Assembly: GCA_021234155.1 (NCBI GenBank)
Contig: JAJEKV010000071.1
Span: 124,001-188,000, forward strand
Direction: 5' to 3'
DNA: 64,000 bases
DNA from: Isoetes taiwanensis
Taxonomy: Eukaryota; Streptophyta; Lycopodiopsida; Isoetales; Isoetaceae
Both the position numbers and the translations under genes were made by a program. This document shows, in pieces, positions 45,348 through 57,145 of this stretch. The notes beneath the pieces were generated by a model. The model had not been told where the DNA came from, made no database searches, and saw only the letters and a list, made by a program, of their open reading frames with translations. Numbering within the stretch: position 1 is the stretch's first letter; every line of letters starts with the position of its first letter.

Positions 45348-45897
45348 TGTTAGATATAGTGCAGATGTGTGAAGGGATACACTAGTTGTGAAGAGGAATC
45401 CAATGATCAAAGTGGAGACTAGGTGAGTTAAATGTTTGATGAAGGCAACTATTTGTGAAGTCATATTGAATGCATAAGAAGAATACTAAGTTCAATGGTT
45501 CGAAGTTAAATAATGGCCTAGGTTCAAACCTTATGGTCGGGGATATCATAGAAATACATATTCAGTTATTTATAGTTATATGAAGTGGTCGAATGGAATC
45601 AATCGAACTCCTACAGGAGAGGCGACCGAGTTGGATTGATCCGAAACCGCCTGCAAGCGGCTAGGATCGGATCCATATATTGAAATCTAAGAGTATTCGA
45701 GGAGTGAGCAGAAGTGCGATGTCGTCTGCAGAGGAATGAGTTATATTCCTTGTTTTATTGACTCATTGAAATTGCAGTAGTTTGGGATTTGAATCTATTG
45801 TTAAGGCTTTGTATAGCTTAACTAATAGGATTGAAGTTAGTTGCCAATATTTAGCTTAGAATTGTTGCTTCTAAGTTGATACTCACGTTGTTTAACA
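45348..45897 (+). repeat. Copia 3' LTR
   Basis: Second LTR copy; differs from the first mainly by A/G and T/C changes plus one small indel (GATGTGTTC versus GAGTATTC). Confidence 0.9.
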
Positions 45898-48800
45898 AGG
45901 TCTCCAATCATTAATGGTAGAAGGCTACTTAACCTTAGGAATCAAGGAAATGCATGCGGCATTCAAGATCCTATCCATTTGAGAAGATTGCAAAGAACTC
46001 AAGATACATTACCAGGACGAGACTCACCACCCACTCGAATAAATCGAAAGAACTCCATTGGGGATGCCATCCAGCCAGTGACATTTATCCTTGGCCATGC
46101 ACATACATGCCTCAGCTAAATCCTCTCGGAGCCTCTTGCTCCAAGCTCTCCGCTGGTGAGAATAGATGGCTTAACCCCCCAAAACAAGCCGTATCTCTCA
46201 CGCTCATAGGGAAGAGTGCGTTGTGCGAAAACCGAGAAATGAGCATGCACATACCCCACAAATCAGTGGGATCCTCAAAGTCACGCCATCCGGGCAAAGC
46301 AAGGGGCGCCATAGATCTTTATATCACGGTACTAAAGGCGCTCACGGCGAGAAGAACAAGCCGAACTTGGTCCCCTCCTTCAACCAGGTGGGCCGCCTTC
46401 CGCAGCGCCTCTGCACTTTAACCTGCTCGAGGAGCAACAATACGCTGCATTCTCCCTAATGCCATGGGAAGGCTCAGCCGAATCTTCTCCAACTCGATAG
46501 AGACCATGCAACTCACATCGCTCCTGCTACACCACGCTACCTACCAAAGACCTTGGCAAAAGCGCTTCACCACGCCAATGCGGTCACCATACGGACATAC
46601 CCTTGAGGAGATGAAAAGGTATCAAGCCATAACTCCCGCATCGGGGCCGAAATCCCGATCGTAAAGGCGGGTGTTCAAAGCGGAACAGATCCTAGAGGGC
46701 CGAGAGGCAATCGCACCCGCCTTCGACAAAAGCCGAGGGTAAAGATCAGAAATGGAGGTAGATGCGAGAATGTTATTCCGGCGCAAAGAGGGCACACCAT
46801 CCAATGCGCATGGGGAAGCATAGCACCGGTCATGCCTAGTATACGCCCACGACCAATCTGCCTATTACAATAGGTGAAAGACAAGTCCCTGGGGACCTCA
46901 ACCAAGGCCAAATCCTGCAACAAACGAGACCACACTGGTCCCTCTCAAACCCATGCACAACCCACGGGTTCGCAAACAGGCGATCCTCTACTCGCTCTAC
47001 CATATTGAAGTCCCCTAACGGCGACCTGCCGACACAGAACCCATCAAGGGCTGCGAACTTATTCCAGACTCAGGCCCATAAAGCACCCTGGCGAGAAGGC
47101 TGATTAGGGGCATAAATATTAACAATCCCCACTCTTGCCCTCCCTCCAACCAAACACATCTGCAGAGCACATGCATTGACTGCACATCCATCCTCCAAGC
47201 AATAAGAGTACCCCCACTAGTCCGCCCAAAAGAAGAAGCAATAGAGGCAAGCGCCTACCGGCCATATTCATGAGCCGGACATATCACCCATGTGACACTT
47301 ATGCTCTGAATGCAAACAATATCAGGGACCAAATCTAGAAGTGCCAAAGAAACCGGGCCCTCTTTACTACTAGAGGACGCACCCCTCGCACATTCCAACT
47401 AAGGATCGACCCATTCATCCAGGAGGAGAAGTGTCCGACCCCACATGCCTACCCACCGGACCATCAGGCCTCCACGAGTCATAATCTAGAGCAGGAGGAT
47501 TAATCAAAGAATGTGACCCACAGCGGCTCACGTGACATTCCACTTCCAACACGTGTTGGAAGTCCCCGTGCACCTCCATAGAGTCATGGGCCCACACTAG
47601 TCTCTACCTCCGGCTGGGGCTGCTCCCACCTCATGCTTAGCACATACCGCTCTGGGGACATCCCCAGCGGGATCCACCGGCCCTCCCCCGGCCACGTCCT
47701 CAGACCTAGCCACAACCAAATCATCACGAGGCCCTCCCACGAGGCCACCACTTCCCCCTAGCCCCGCCATCCAATGGGCGGCCCGGTGCTTTGCCCGGCC
47801 TCGTCCCACACCACCTCTCCCAACCACACCACCTCGTCCAACTCCACTCCAGCGCACCGCGAGTCCCTCGCCTATTGCCTCGGGGAATGAGGAATCCAGG
47901 CCCCCCGCATAAGCACCCTTAGCCCCTACCACATCACAAGCACCAACGGGATCATCAACGGGTCGGATGGTAGCACAATAGATGGAAACATCCGCCCCGG
48001 ATCTTTGAGCCATTCAAAAGCTTCAATCGGAAGAGAAAATGCCGGGGACCACTACGCCCGAAAAGAGAATGGGCACGGGCTGCAAAGCAAGCGAGCAGCA
48101 ACACAGATCTTGGGGACACGCATAACAGAATGAGCCAAATATACACCCGAGGCCATTAGCCATAGAAACCAAGAAATCGGGCACCATCGGATCGGGAGGA
48201 AGATCCCGAATCTGAACCAACACAGATTTTACTTCCGTCAAAGAATCAAGGACATTGCCGAGTATAATGCGATACAACACATAAGATTCACCCAAAGTAT
48301 CCACCTCCCGACTAACCAATTGCCGCACGGAAGAGACCTTAGCCTCAAACATGATTATGAAGAAATTATTTGGTAGGAATTTCGAGACCGATACCTGGCA
48401 AAACCAATCCGCCTCGATGGATGGTAACCAAGCCAAGAGCTAAACCTCCTCGTGTCCAATATGTAACCCGTGAAGTAGCCCAATACCGCAAATGAAACTA
48501 GATTCTCAATGGTCTGAACATGCCTGGTATGATCAATATCTATCCATGGAGTCTTTGGAAGAGCTGCCTGTAGGTCAACAGAGTGATGATCCTCCACAAA
48601 TTTCAGAGCCTCTTGAACACAGGCAGTCCTACACTCCGGAGCCTTGCGCTTGATCCAATCTGAAAACTCCGGCCGAGTGATGCGAGCAACAATGTCATTG
48701 TTCGCGGCCAGGCAAGCCCACGAGTTGGGGCTGCCTGGCACCGAGAGGTATCCGGGGCACCCGAGGAGGCACATCAGCTACATGCACCCTAAAAGTGGGC

Positions 48801-49337
48801 GCATCACCAGCAAGTGATCCCTTCCCAAGCACAGGGGAAGAGGGCATCACAGATTCAGTTTCCAAAGGGGGCATACTTGATGGAATCAAGACCGGAGTCT
48901 CCAAAACACAATCTACTGGGGTTTCAGAATTATATTGAGAGGAAGAGCAATCCACATACCTCTCAATCGAAGGGGATTCCAAGAGCTCCCTCATCTCTGC
49001 CACCAATTGCATGCCACTTCCTACAGCCCGTGCCTCTTCATGCATGCCGAGACCCGTGCCCTTCCCCTTTACTGGAGGATTCTTCCTCCTCACCATCTCC
49101 CTTGGCTTCAGCCCCAACTATGAGGCTCAATCGATCCCCCATCAGCCTGTCTGGCAGGAGCCATGACATTCAAACCAGTCCGGAAATCAGTTGTTTGTGG
49201 CAACAAGCCACATGCAAAACAGCTGATGCTATATATCTTCGGAAAGAGCTCGGAGCAAGCTTTCCAACGAGCCCAAGCACGGCAAAATCTGACACCAGAT
49301 AAGAGAGATATCGCCGATCAAAGTTTCGCAAAATAGA
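45898..49337 (-). mobile_element. L1 LINE, 5' half (ORF1 and endonuclease)
   Basis: Reading - strand from 49337. ORF1 pieces (49117-47597 in three frames) include a DUF4283-like gag domain: VSVSKFLPNNFFIIMFEAK, then VLVQIRDLPPDPMVPDFL and MANGLGCIFG. A Pro/Gly-rich tail follows. The endonuclease lies near 47160-46700: VGIVNIYAPNQPSRQG and PLGDFNMVE. The linker reaches ISLIPKV and STINDWRP at about 45910, directly before the reverse transcriptase piece on the other side of the copia element. Many stops; inactive. The 5' end is near 49337, where the interrupted foldback repeat resumes. Confidence 0.8.
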
Positions 49338-51263
49338 ATATCTTATCTATAGCCTTTTTCTCGAGCTCAATCCAAACTAATAATCATCCCAATGATAATG
49401 CCTCGACCCCTTCCATAAATATCAAAAGTATATTATCTTATGCCCCTTCTTTATATATACTTGGGGAAACATTAGGATTAATATTCACATACTACCATGG
49501 CACTTCCATGCATCCAGCACCACCCTGCTCCGGGAGGCTAGCAACTACTACTCTAGCAATCTGTCCTAGGATTATAAATCTCAGCCCAAACCACTAGAGT
49601 TCTCCAACCAGGCAAAACGGCAAATTCTCTAAGAACATGCATACAATCTCTTTTCTTCCATATTTCTTCTGAAGGCAAATACAAAATACTGACCTATATG
49701 CAACTCTAGAGTGGGTACCTTCTATGATGTAGATTGCAGAAGTCATAAAATTGGGGTTACAAATTCCAATGTACAGACTATAGTTGACAACACAAGTGTT
49801 AGAAATACTTGAATACTTATATACTAACTACGAGTTGCATGGTGTATATCTTTAGTTGCAAGCAATTTATAAATATGCTTTGAAGCTACGGCTACGATGT
49901 TGTGCTTCGAACAAATAATAAATCAAGAGCTAATCTAAAAGTGATCTAAAGCTCTTTTACCTGGGAGTGCGATAATGCATGCAATTCTTATGTAGGAGAC
50001 CATCTAACAGTAGATACCATCATTAGGCATATATACAACTGGAATTGGCCAGCTCTCTCATAAATTGTTGTTAAGTCCATATATGTATAACCAGGATGCC
50101 CCTGAGAAAGCAAGGTATTGGCCAGCCCTCTCAAAGTTCTTTTCCTCATTCTATATACGTTTAACACTTCATGTTTCATGCCTTGGAAGAGCATTCAGTG
50201 CATATGATGCAATCATGGAATGCAATAAAACACCAGACTACAATACCTGTAAAGATCTCAACTCCCATTTTTTCTAGCTAAGAGCTTGAAAACAATCGAA
50301 GGCACAGGTCTCCATCTCAAAATCACACCAAAAATCTTCTTGCCAGAAGTCGGCACAACCAAACACTACATAGAACAATAACAAGAAGAACAAGAAGGGC
50401 CCTCATAAGTCAGCATCTTGATGGAGATGTGGATTTTGTCTTGATGGGTTCAGTACACGAAAGAAAACAAAACTGAAGTCCCGTCACCAGAGCCAAAAAA
50501 TGATAAGATGCTCCAAAGTAAAGGCGAATCTGAAATATATCAGCAACAAAAAAAATCCAGCACCCAAATCCCAAGGAAAAAGAGGAAACATGGGCCTCCG
50601 CATCGCGAGGATCTCCGGAAGACCATGCGAAGTGGAATTTTCTGTACTTTCTAATTTTCCTACCTGTAGATGCGGAATTAGAAAGATCTAACAGCATAGA
50701 ATCATTTTGGCCTATGTGGCATGATACGTGGCATAGCTAGAATCACAGCAAATCGGTCACCTCGAGTTAGGCAACCCTCCAAAAAAAAAATATGTGAAAA
50801 ACATTGCAAAGGTTACGGGCCACGAAGTTGCATGCTCTGTTCTAAAACAAGTTGCACTTTCAATAGTTGCGCTGTCTAATAAAGGCCATGTTGAAATGCG
50901 GCTCCGGATTTAGTGTATTATTACCAGCCATACAAATTTGCGTCCTACAATAGATCTTGGATACGGGCTTACTCTTCCTCAGAAGTTTCAAAGGCCTAAC
51001 TTCAATACCAAGTAAGCTGCTTCAGTAAGAGATATATATTACTTAGGGTTCTGCTTTCAACCTACAAAATCCGACATTTTATGCGATCCTTTTTTCATTT
51101 CAAGCATACCAATCTGCCCGGAGTAAAAGAATGTACAGATGGCTGAGCTCTAGGAGCAAAATCGTGTGTGATAATTGCTGGTGTGCATATCTTCCTCCTC
51201 ATTAGTTTTTTTTTTTATTGATTTCAAAAGCAGAAGGGGATTTGTTCTTTTACACCGGAAAGC
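49338..51263. other. Intergenic; continuation of the foldback repeat, then no gene
   Basis: 49338-49497 completes the 285 bp repeat that the L1 interrupted. From 49498 to 51263 there are only short ORFs. A local direct repeat (ATTGGCCAGCTCTCTCA and ATTGGCCAGCCCTCTCA, 50044 and 50117) is visible. The last few hundred bases are the probable promoter and 5' UTR of the ATL gene; TATATATTACTTAGG near 51030-51045 is a weak TATA candidate. Confidence 0.5.
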
Positions 51264-52199
51264 ATGAGCACAGATGCCAGTCCGGTTCCTGTAGGCACTA
51301 TAGATGATACAGATTTCAGCTCGTTAGGCTGTTCTTTCAAACCAACTATGGCAATAGTTCTAGTAGTAATGGTGGTACTGTTTCTTTTTCTGGGTATGGT
51401 TCTCGTGTATATAAGGAAAATCAATGCTGGGGTTGCTAATGGTAATCCTGTGAATTGGCAGCAGGATAATGGGTGTCATGGCATGGACCCTGATATGGTG
51501 AAGAAATTTCCAATCAGAAGGTATGCATCTGTAAAAAGGCTGGGATTAGGCAAGGAAGAATATGAATGTGTGGTATGTTTGACAGAATTTAAAGAGGATG
51601 ACAAGCTAAGGTTGCTTTCTGAATGTGGCCACTCTTTCCATCCAGATTGCATAGATAAGTGGCTTCGTTGCCATACCACATGTCCTCTTTGCAGGCACAG
51701 TTTAGGCCCTGTTGTAGCTACCAGTTGTGATCCTTCCTCAGCTTCCAACCCGAATTCTTATCCTGTTCAAGAATTATCATCTGCGCAGCAGCGAACATTA
51801 TCTAATCAACACAGGGTAGCTGATGATCAAAACATGCCTGCTGTGCGCTCTCTCTCACATAATTCTGAGTCTTTGAGAATGGCTGCTCAGGATATTGAAA
51901 CAGACAAAAGTGCATCAGTATATTCATCGAGCACGCTTGCAGAGGGATCCTCTTCTAGTTCTAAAAACTTCACATCTGTAAATTCTTCCACAAGTAGGCC
52001 AAATGATTTTTCTGACATAAGGGATTCAAGTATATGTGTAAATATCATGGGTTCAGTGACCAATGAAAAGGGGCAGATTATGATAAGGCCTGCAACATCT
52101 TCAAGTCATAACATAGATCTGGAAAAGGGCAACTTCATGTCAGAAGAACATTCTTGTTTAGCATTGCAAACTTCTGCCTCTGATCTGAAGACCAGCTAG
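51264..52199 (+). CDS. ATL-type RING-H2 ubiquitin ligase
   Basis: 311 residues, one exon, as in most ATL genes. Residues 1-28 form a short extracytosolic tail. Residues 29-51 form one membrane helix (MAIVLVVMVVLFLFLGMVLV). A basic linker follows (KFPIRRYASVKRLGLGKEE, where most ATLs have a GLD motif). The RING-H2 domain covers about residues 107-150: CVVC, then CGHSFHPDC, then the conserved W of IDKWLRCHTTC, then CPLC. All eight zinc ligands (C3H2C3) are present. The C-terminal 150 residues are Ser/Asn-rich and disordered. Such proteins pass ubiquitin from an E2 to membrane-associated or soluble targets, often in defence or carbon/nitrogen responses; the target here is unknown. The Met at 51264 is the first in frame and gives the expected short N-tail. 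Confidence 0.9.
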   Translation: MSTDASPVPVGTIDDTDFSSLGCSFKPTMAIVLVVMVVLFLFLGMVLVYIRKINAGVANGNPVNWQQDNGCHGMDPDMVKKFPIRRYASVKRLGLGKEEYECVVCLTEFKEDDKLRLLSECGHSFHPDCIDKWLRCHTTCPLCRHSLGPVVATSCDPSSASNPNSYPVQELSSAQQRTLSNQHRVADDQNMPAVRSLSHNSESLRMAAQDIETDKSASVYSSSTLAEGSSSSSKNFTSVNSSTSRPNDFSDIRDSSICVNIMGSVTNEKGQIMIRPATSSSHNIDLEKGNFMSEEHSCLALQTSASDLKTS

Positions 52200-54659
52200 T
52201 CTCAAGGAGAGACATCTGCCCATCATAAACTCTGCTTCCCACAGTTTTATTGTTCATGCACATAAAGGACAGGCTTTCCCATTGTATTCGTTTGATTAAT
52301 TCATTGTTGGTATCTTTGTTCTTCTATCAAGGCAAGAAGTCTTTTTTCGCATTGTGCAAGAAAGAATTGTTTTTATGAGAACCCTCTGTCATTTATGTAG
52401 TTATTCTTGCTATACTTGTGGCACTTTGAATGCTGCTCAATTGGGCAAGCAGGTCAAAGCAGCAGGCGGTGTTTGATGTGGAATTGCATTGTTCAAGTAG
52501 ATTAGGTTTTGCTGGAATTAGAGGGAGGTAATAAGGGACATGCATAGTCTAGAAGCACAAGAAAAGATATGTAAAGTTTAGATTGTAAGAGCCATCAGGT
52601 ATTTTTATTATATTGTCCGATATAGCTAATACTTAGGCAACGACTTTCACATTTCATGTACTTGTGTTGTTTCATTTATGTATTATATAATCATTGCTTT
52701 CTTAATGGTTCATTTTGTTAAGCACTTCCCTTCGTTTGTTTATTTCTTCAGCATATTCAAATCAAGCACCTGGAACATGGCTGAGGACATCCCAAATGGT
52801 CGCACCTCTTCCCCCTTCTTTACCGCACCTTCATGAAGAAACCCATTCCAGGCTGACGTGCAAGAGCTAAGGCATGCATCAAGAGCGCCATAACCGGAGC
52901 TGAGAAATTGGCAGAAATCGCCATAGCTGAAGCGCCAAGGCAGAGTACTCCAAGTCGGCAATAACCATGCATCTAAAAAACCCAAAGCCGCTACATAGCA
53001 TCTGAAGAATATTATCCTTTCAACCACTCTTTTTGACTTATGTGTACAGTCAAATCAAATCATCAGGACTTAATTCAACAGTTCCATAACACTGATCTAA
53101 ACAAAAGCTACTCTTTAATTTTTCTTTAATTTTTCGAAAACAACAATAATCAATGTAAAGTATCCAAGCCATGTTGCATGGTTGCTAATGTCAAATGAAA
53201 GCCATCGTGGCGAACCAAAAGCACGCCAGCTGCTACAGGTCTGATTGGACTAAGAAATGGTTGGCCATATTGGCGATTGCTAGCCAATAGAGAACGATTC
53301 TGCAGAACTTAGAGCCGTTTTTTTCTCTGTTCTACCTCAGAACAACTTACTTTTCAACTATCTAATTCAGAATAGAGCAGCTTTATTTTCAATCACTCAG
53401 CTCAGACTATTTCTACTCACAGCCAAATGCTGCAGAGCTTAGAGCTTTTGCAGAACTTAGAACTTCACGGCAACATAGCAGAGCTTAGAGTCTTTGCTAT
53501 TTTAACGACCCAGCTTAGCAGAGCTTTGGAACCCTCTGGAAAAAAGAAACGCTTCCTTGTTTGAAACGTTTGAACTCCTACTTAGGCCCCTTTTCCATGG
53601 CACATATGTCTTAAATTTAGCTGATTATTATTGGGCCACATAAGCAAATGTGATAGTTTTCCCACGACAACTTTTCAGACATGTCCTAAATGCATGCCGT
53701 ACAACTCTAATGTCTTATTTTCTTCCGGGGGATTTTCCCGCCACAAAATAAGACAACGAATCATAACCAATCAGAGGTCAAGACAACGAATCATAACCAA
53801 TCAGAGGTCAAGTTCGCCGCAATTCAAGGTTGTCGCAGAAAAGAGGAAAGTAGAAGCATGCGAATCGAAAGATGATCGGTCGAAAGGTTTTTGAAGCAGA
53901 TTTTTGAAGCATCTGTGGTTGGATTTAGTTTTTTGAAACAACCTATTTGCAGATTCCATTGTAAAGATTCGATCTGTTTTTCAGATTTTTGAAGCACCTG
54001 TTCGATTCGGTTTTTTCGAAAGAGCCTGTTTTGCAAAGAAGCCATAGCTGCATCAAACAAATGGATTTACAGGCTTGAAAGCCCCGTTCCAGTTTAGATT
54101 TCTGCTCTGGGCTTGAAAGCCCTGTTCCGGTGATCCATGAAGCTTCTATTCTTGCTCTGGGATTGCCATAGTTGCATCAAACAGGTCGGATTGCGAACAG
54201 ATTGGTTTACAAAAGCTTTGATTCTCGCTCCTGGTAGATTGCTCCTGATAGGTTGCTTCGATTCTTTGCTTCTGGTGGATTGCTCCTGATGGATTTCTCC
54301 TAGTATCTCTAGATATCTCCAGATAGATTGCTGTAGCAACCTCTTTGCTCCAAGATTCGAAAAAATCTGGAAAATGGTGGTCTGTCGAAAAGCTAGATTA
54401 TAAGACAGGTCTTATTAGCACATGTCTTATATTTCAGTAATGGAGAATCCATTCTTTTAGGAGGTGTCTTATGTATGACGTGGAGCTGGCATGGAGCTCA
54501 AAAGAAGGCCTTAGCTTTTTTGAAACAATGTAATTTCATTCAATCAATGTGTGTTGTTCAGTTACTGTAGCACCATCGTTGGAAAAAAAAAATTACAGCA
54601 CTTTTCTGATAACAAATAGATTCGGTATAAACAAACGTCAATTGACGAATTGTTACCAA
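52200..54659. other. ATL 3' flank and repeat-rich intergenic DNA
   Basis: No gene recognised. 52555-52690 (GATATAGCTAATACTTA, CTTGTGTTGTTTCATTTATG) resembles 61495-61620. 53300-53530 has irregular copies of GCAGAGCTTAGAGC. 53751-53810 is a perfect 30 bp tandem duplication. 53880-54330 has scattered repeats (GATTTTTGAAGCA, GCTTGAAAGCCC, GATTGCTCCTGATAG) of unknown origin. Confidence 0.6.
53751..53810 (+). repeat. 30 bp tandem duplication
   Basis: Two adjacent identical copies beginning AGACAACGAATCATAACCAA. Confidence 0.95.
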
Positions 54660-55003
54660 TGATTGCTTGGCAGAACACAAGAACCAGAGTTTCAATTTCG
54701 CTCTAAGTATCTTAAAATGGGTGCAAATTACAGACTGATGGATATTCCTATTAGTAATTGCATCAATAGTGACATTACAAAAATTTATGTTCGTACACAG
54801 TTCAACTCTACATCTTTGAATAGTCATATTTGCAGAGCTTACTCTGGCAATATGGTTGGGTTCAGAGATGATAGTTTTGTGGAAGTTTTAGCAGCTGAAC
54901 ACACCCTAGAAAATCAATTTTGGCGTCGGGTTAGATGGCAATGTTCTTCCCTCAAATGGTTGGAGCTGTCAAATTGTGTGCATAAAGAGTCAAAAGATTG
55001 ATG
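54660..55003 (+). pseudogene. ADP-glucose pyrophosphorylase fragment
   Basis: The frame reads [19 protein letters not shown], then [18 protein letters not shown], then [15 protein letters not shown]. This matches the N-terminal nucleotidyltransferase part of plant AGPase subunits (GAxYRLIDIPxSNCINSxIxKIYVLTQFNS and FVEVLAA). AGPase makes ADP-glucose for starch in plastids. About 85 codons are recognisable. The N-terminal signature with the substrate loop and the other 80 percent of the enzyme are missing. Downstream residues ([17 protein letters not shown]) no longer match, so it is a fragment. No intron is seen across a stretch that I believe is split in genomic copies, which would fit capture from a transcript, but I cannot verify that here. 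Confidence 0.75.
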
Positions 55004-55060
55004 TTAACTTTGTGTTCAACCCAAAAATTACAAAAGTGTTAAGATTTGATCCAAGTTACT

Positions 55061-55154
55061 GTAGGCATGAGAAGTGCATCAGAAGTGCAGTCCCCATTCT
55101 TATGTTTGTAGGCATGAGAAGTGCATCAGAAGTGCAGTCCCCATTCTTATGTAT
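55061..55154 (+). repeat. 47 bp tandem duplication
   Basis: Two copies beginning GTAGGCATGAGAAGTGCATC at 55061 and 55108. Confidence 0.95.
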
Positions 55155-56364
55155 GAATCTGTTGAGAATGCTCTGTTTATTTGAACTACATGAGAGAAGA
55201 GCTTTTCTCATTTCATAGTTAGTCTTTGAAATCTAAGTAGCATTTAAATTTGCCTAATATTTTATTGAAAGTAGTTTACTCTAATACCCATGCAGTGCTA
55301 TAGTGATGCAGCGAACAGTGGATGCAAATTTGTCGCTTTTTAGGATCTAACTGTTAAGGAATTTTTTATTTTAAGGGCTGCAGAAAACTGTTGAAGTGAA
55401 ACAAAACTATTGGCGACACAAAAGGATTGTCGGACATGTTAAAGTATTGGACAAGTTAGATTTGGAACGAGGGCCCTAAAAAAAAGGGAGAAGAAAAATA
55501 CAACACAATTCAGGACGGCAGATTTGTGCTAAAGCCCAATCCGGCATCCGGTTCCAAGTTCTGGAAATTCCTGCATCTCCGTTCAAAATGAATTACCTCA
55601 ACAATTCGACTGCCACAGAATTACCTGACACATCTATGAAGAACAAAAACTCCAATTGGCTAATCAAGCCAGGACGATGCGACATCTTCTTGTGCCTCAG
55701 GGATTCTGATGCCTGATACTTGAAGGAAGCCTAATTGCTCTCTGAAAGCAATGTTACTTGCTCCTTAAGAAAAATCCAGTATGTACCTTTGAAAATCTAT
55801 CTCAGAACAGGGACGATCAACTTAGGGTTACGAAAACAAAAATTGGGGAGGCTTACATCAATCGACGGTCGCCACAGAAACAGGCCAGGTACCTGCTTGC
55901 GTGTTTAACAAATTCTAGAACGAACAAACAGACGCTCAACCATTCTAGTCCCTTTATATGCCCACAAAGATCAATCCATATGCTTCTAGAAGGATCGAGA
56001 TGCCACAAAATCGCAACAGTAGTTTCTAGAAAGACCGTCGCTCTTCTTAAATTGTTTGGTACCTACACGTGTACATTCCTAAACATAGAAATAAGCATAC
56101 ATGAACTTCATTCAAGCTGATCCCTTACATTCAAGCTGCTCCCTTATCGGCCATATTACAATTAGAGGTATAGTCATTGCTTTCTTAGTGGTTATGCTTC
56201 TTATTGTTATTTTTTTACCCTTGGATCATAGGAGATTCTATGGAATCTTCCACGTCAAGGGCCAGTGTATTTTATTACCTAAAACTCTTGCATGGATCTA
56301 TGGTGCAAGAACCATGGTGCTATTTTTGGAAAATTTGCCGGCAGGAACGACGCCAGCAACCATA
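55155..56364. other. Intergenic, no gene recognised
   Basis: Short ORFs only. 56101-56433 encodes one hydrophobic helix (IRGIVIAFLVVMLLIVIFL) in a 110-codon frame with no family I recognise; it could be chance. Confidence 0.5.
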
Positions 56365-56619
56365 CCTCCGACGCTCACTGCCCTTCAGACTGAACAGTCG
56401 AAGGAACAAGATTCAAATGCATACGCCATTTGATTCATAAAAAAACATGGACTAATTTGCCACCTGCAATGGCGTCGAAAGCCAATGCTTTGCCTCCAAC
56501 GTTCACTGCCCCTCAGACTGAACAGTCGAAGAAACAAGATTCAAATGCATACGCCATTTGATTCGTAAAAAAACATCGACTAATTTGCCACTGCAATGGC
56601 GTCAAAAGCCAATGCTTTG
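56365..56619 (+). repeat. 128 bp tandem duplication
   Basis: The copy at 56365 (CCTCCGACGCTCACTGCC) is repeated at 56493 (CCTCCAACGTTCACTGCC), with a few substitutions. Both contain CAGACTGAACAGTCGAAG and ATGCATACGCCATTTGATTC. Confidence 0.9.
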
Positions 56620-56912
56620 ACTTTCTGGTGACTGCCAAAAACTTTTTGACCTCAATAGGATACTTTGCCGCCCAACGTGATGAGGTTCCAATAAAACCAG
56701 TCAGACCTTGGCATAAACCCTCAAATCTGGAGATAAGTCGGGTCTGGGAAGGAAGAATCCAGCAAACAATAGGGATGCAGATAAAAGAAAGAATCTGCCA
56801 GAATTGGCATGCATCGAGGTTGTGCCTTCAGCCACATACCTTCTAATTATGTTCTGCAATTGTTGAAAGGCCAGGGTATTACATTCATCTACCTAAATAG
56901 TATTTTGATGAA

Positions 56913-57008
56913 GGGGATAAACACCGAGCCCATTACCTCGTGATAAATGGGCGAAGCCCCGAGGGCGAGCCCATTTATCCGAGGTAATGGGCCAGTGGGT
57001 GTTTATCC
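56913..57008. repeat. Strong hairpin (about 40 bp arms, 16 bp loop)
   Basis: Left arm GGGGATAAACACCGAGCCCA and onward to GATAAATGGGC; the right arm is its inverted copy GCCCATTTATCCGAGGTAAT and onward to GGGTGTTTATCCC. A few mismatches. The loop is GC-rich (GAAGCCCCGAGGGCGA). It is followed at 57055-57145 by four copies of GCTCGGTTATC-type repeats. Possibly the centre of a small foldback element. Confidence 0.85.
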
Positions 57009-57145
57009 CTTTAACCGCAGGCAAGCTGCCTCATCCATACCTAGGATCCGAGCTTCCATAGCTCGGTTATCACAGCCCGGAGGGCCAAAGATCGGTTATC
57101 GAGTCCGAGCTCGGTTATCAAGTCCTAGCACGGATTATCGGCGAT

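Larger units (their letters stand above)
38957..45897 (+). mobile_element. Ty1/copia LTR retrotransposon inserted in the L1
   Basis: LTRs 38957-39507 (551 bp) and 45348-45897 (550 bp), TGTTAGATAT...GTTTAACA, differing at about a dozen positions by eye. Initiator-Met primer site at 39509. A gag-pol relic lies at 39524-43602, and an unusually long 3' region of 1.75 kb (43603-45347) contains tandem repeats and a MITE. The L1 reading resumes on both sides, so the insertion came after the L1. No clean 5 bp target duplication is visible. Confidence 0.9.

Noticed and set aside
38952-45902. 5 bp target duplication for the copia element
   Set aside because: The flanks GGTAA and AGGTC do not match; only a GGT is shared.
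47597-48013. Gly/Arg/Val-rich 138-codon - strand ORF as a separate gene
   Set aside because: It lies between the gag-like domain and the endonuclease of the L1, so it is the low-complexity tail of ORF1.
54558-54827. - strand ORF opposite the AGPase fragment
   Set aside because: Shadow frame of the AGPase-like reading.
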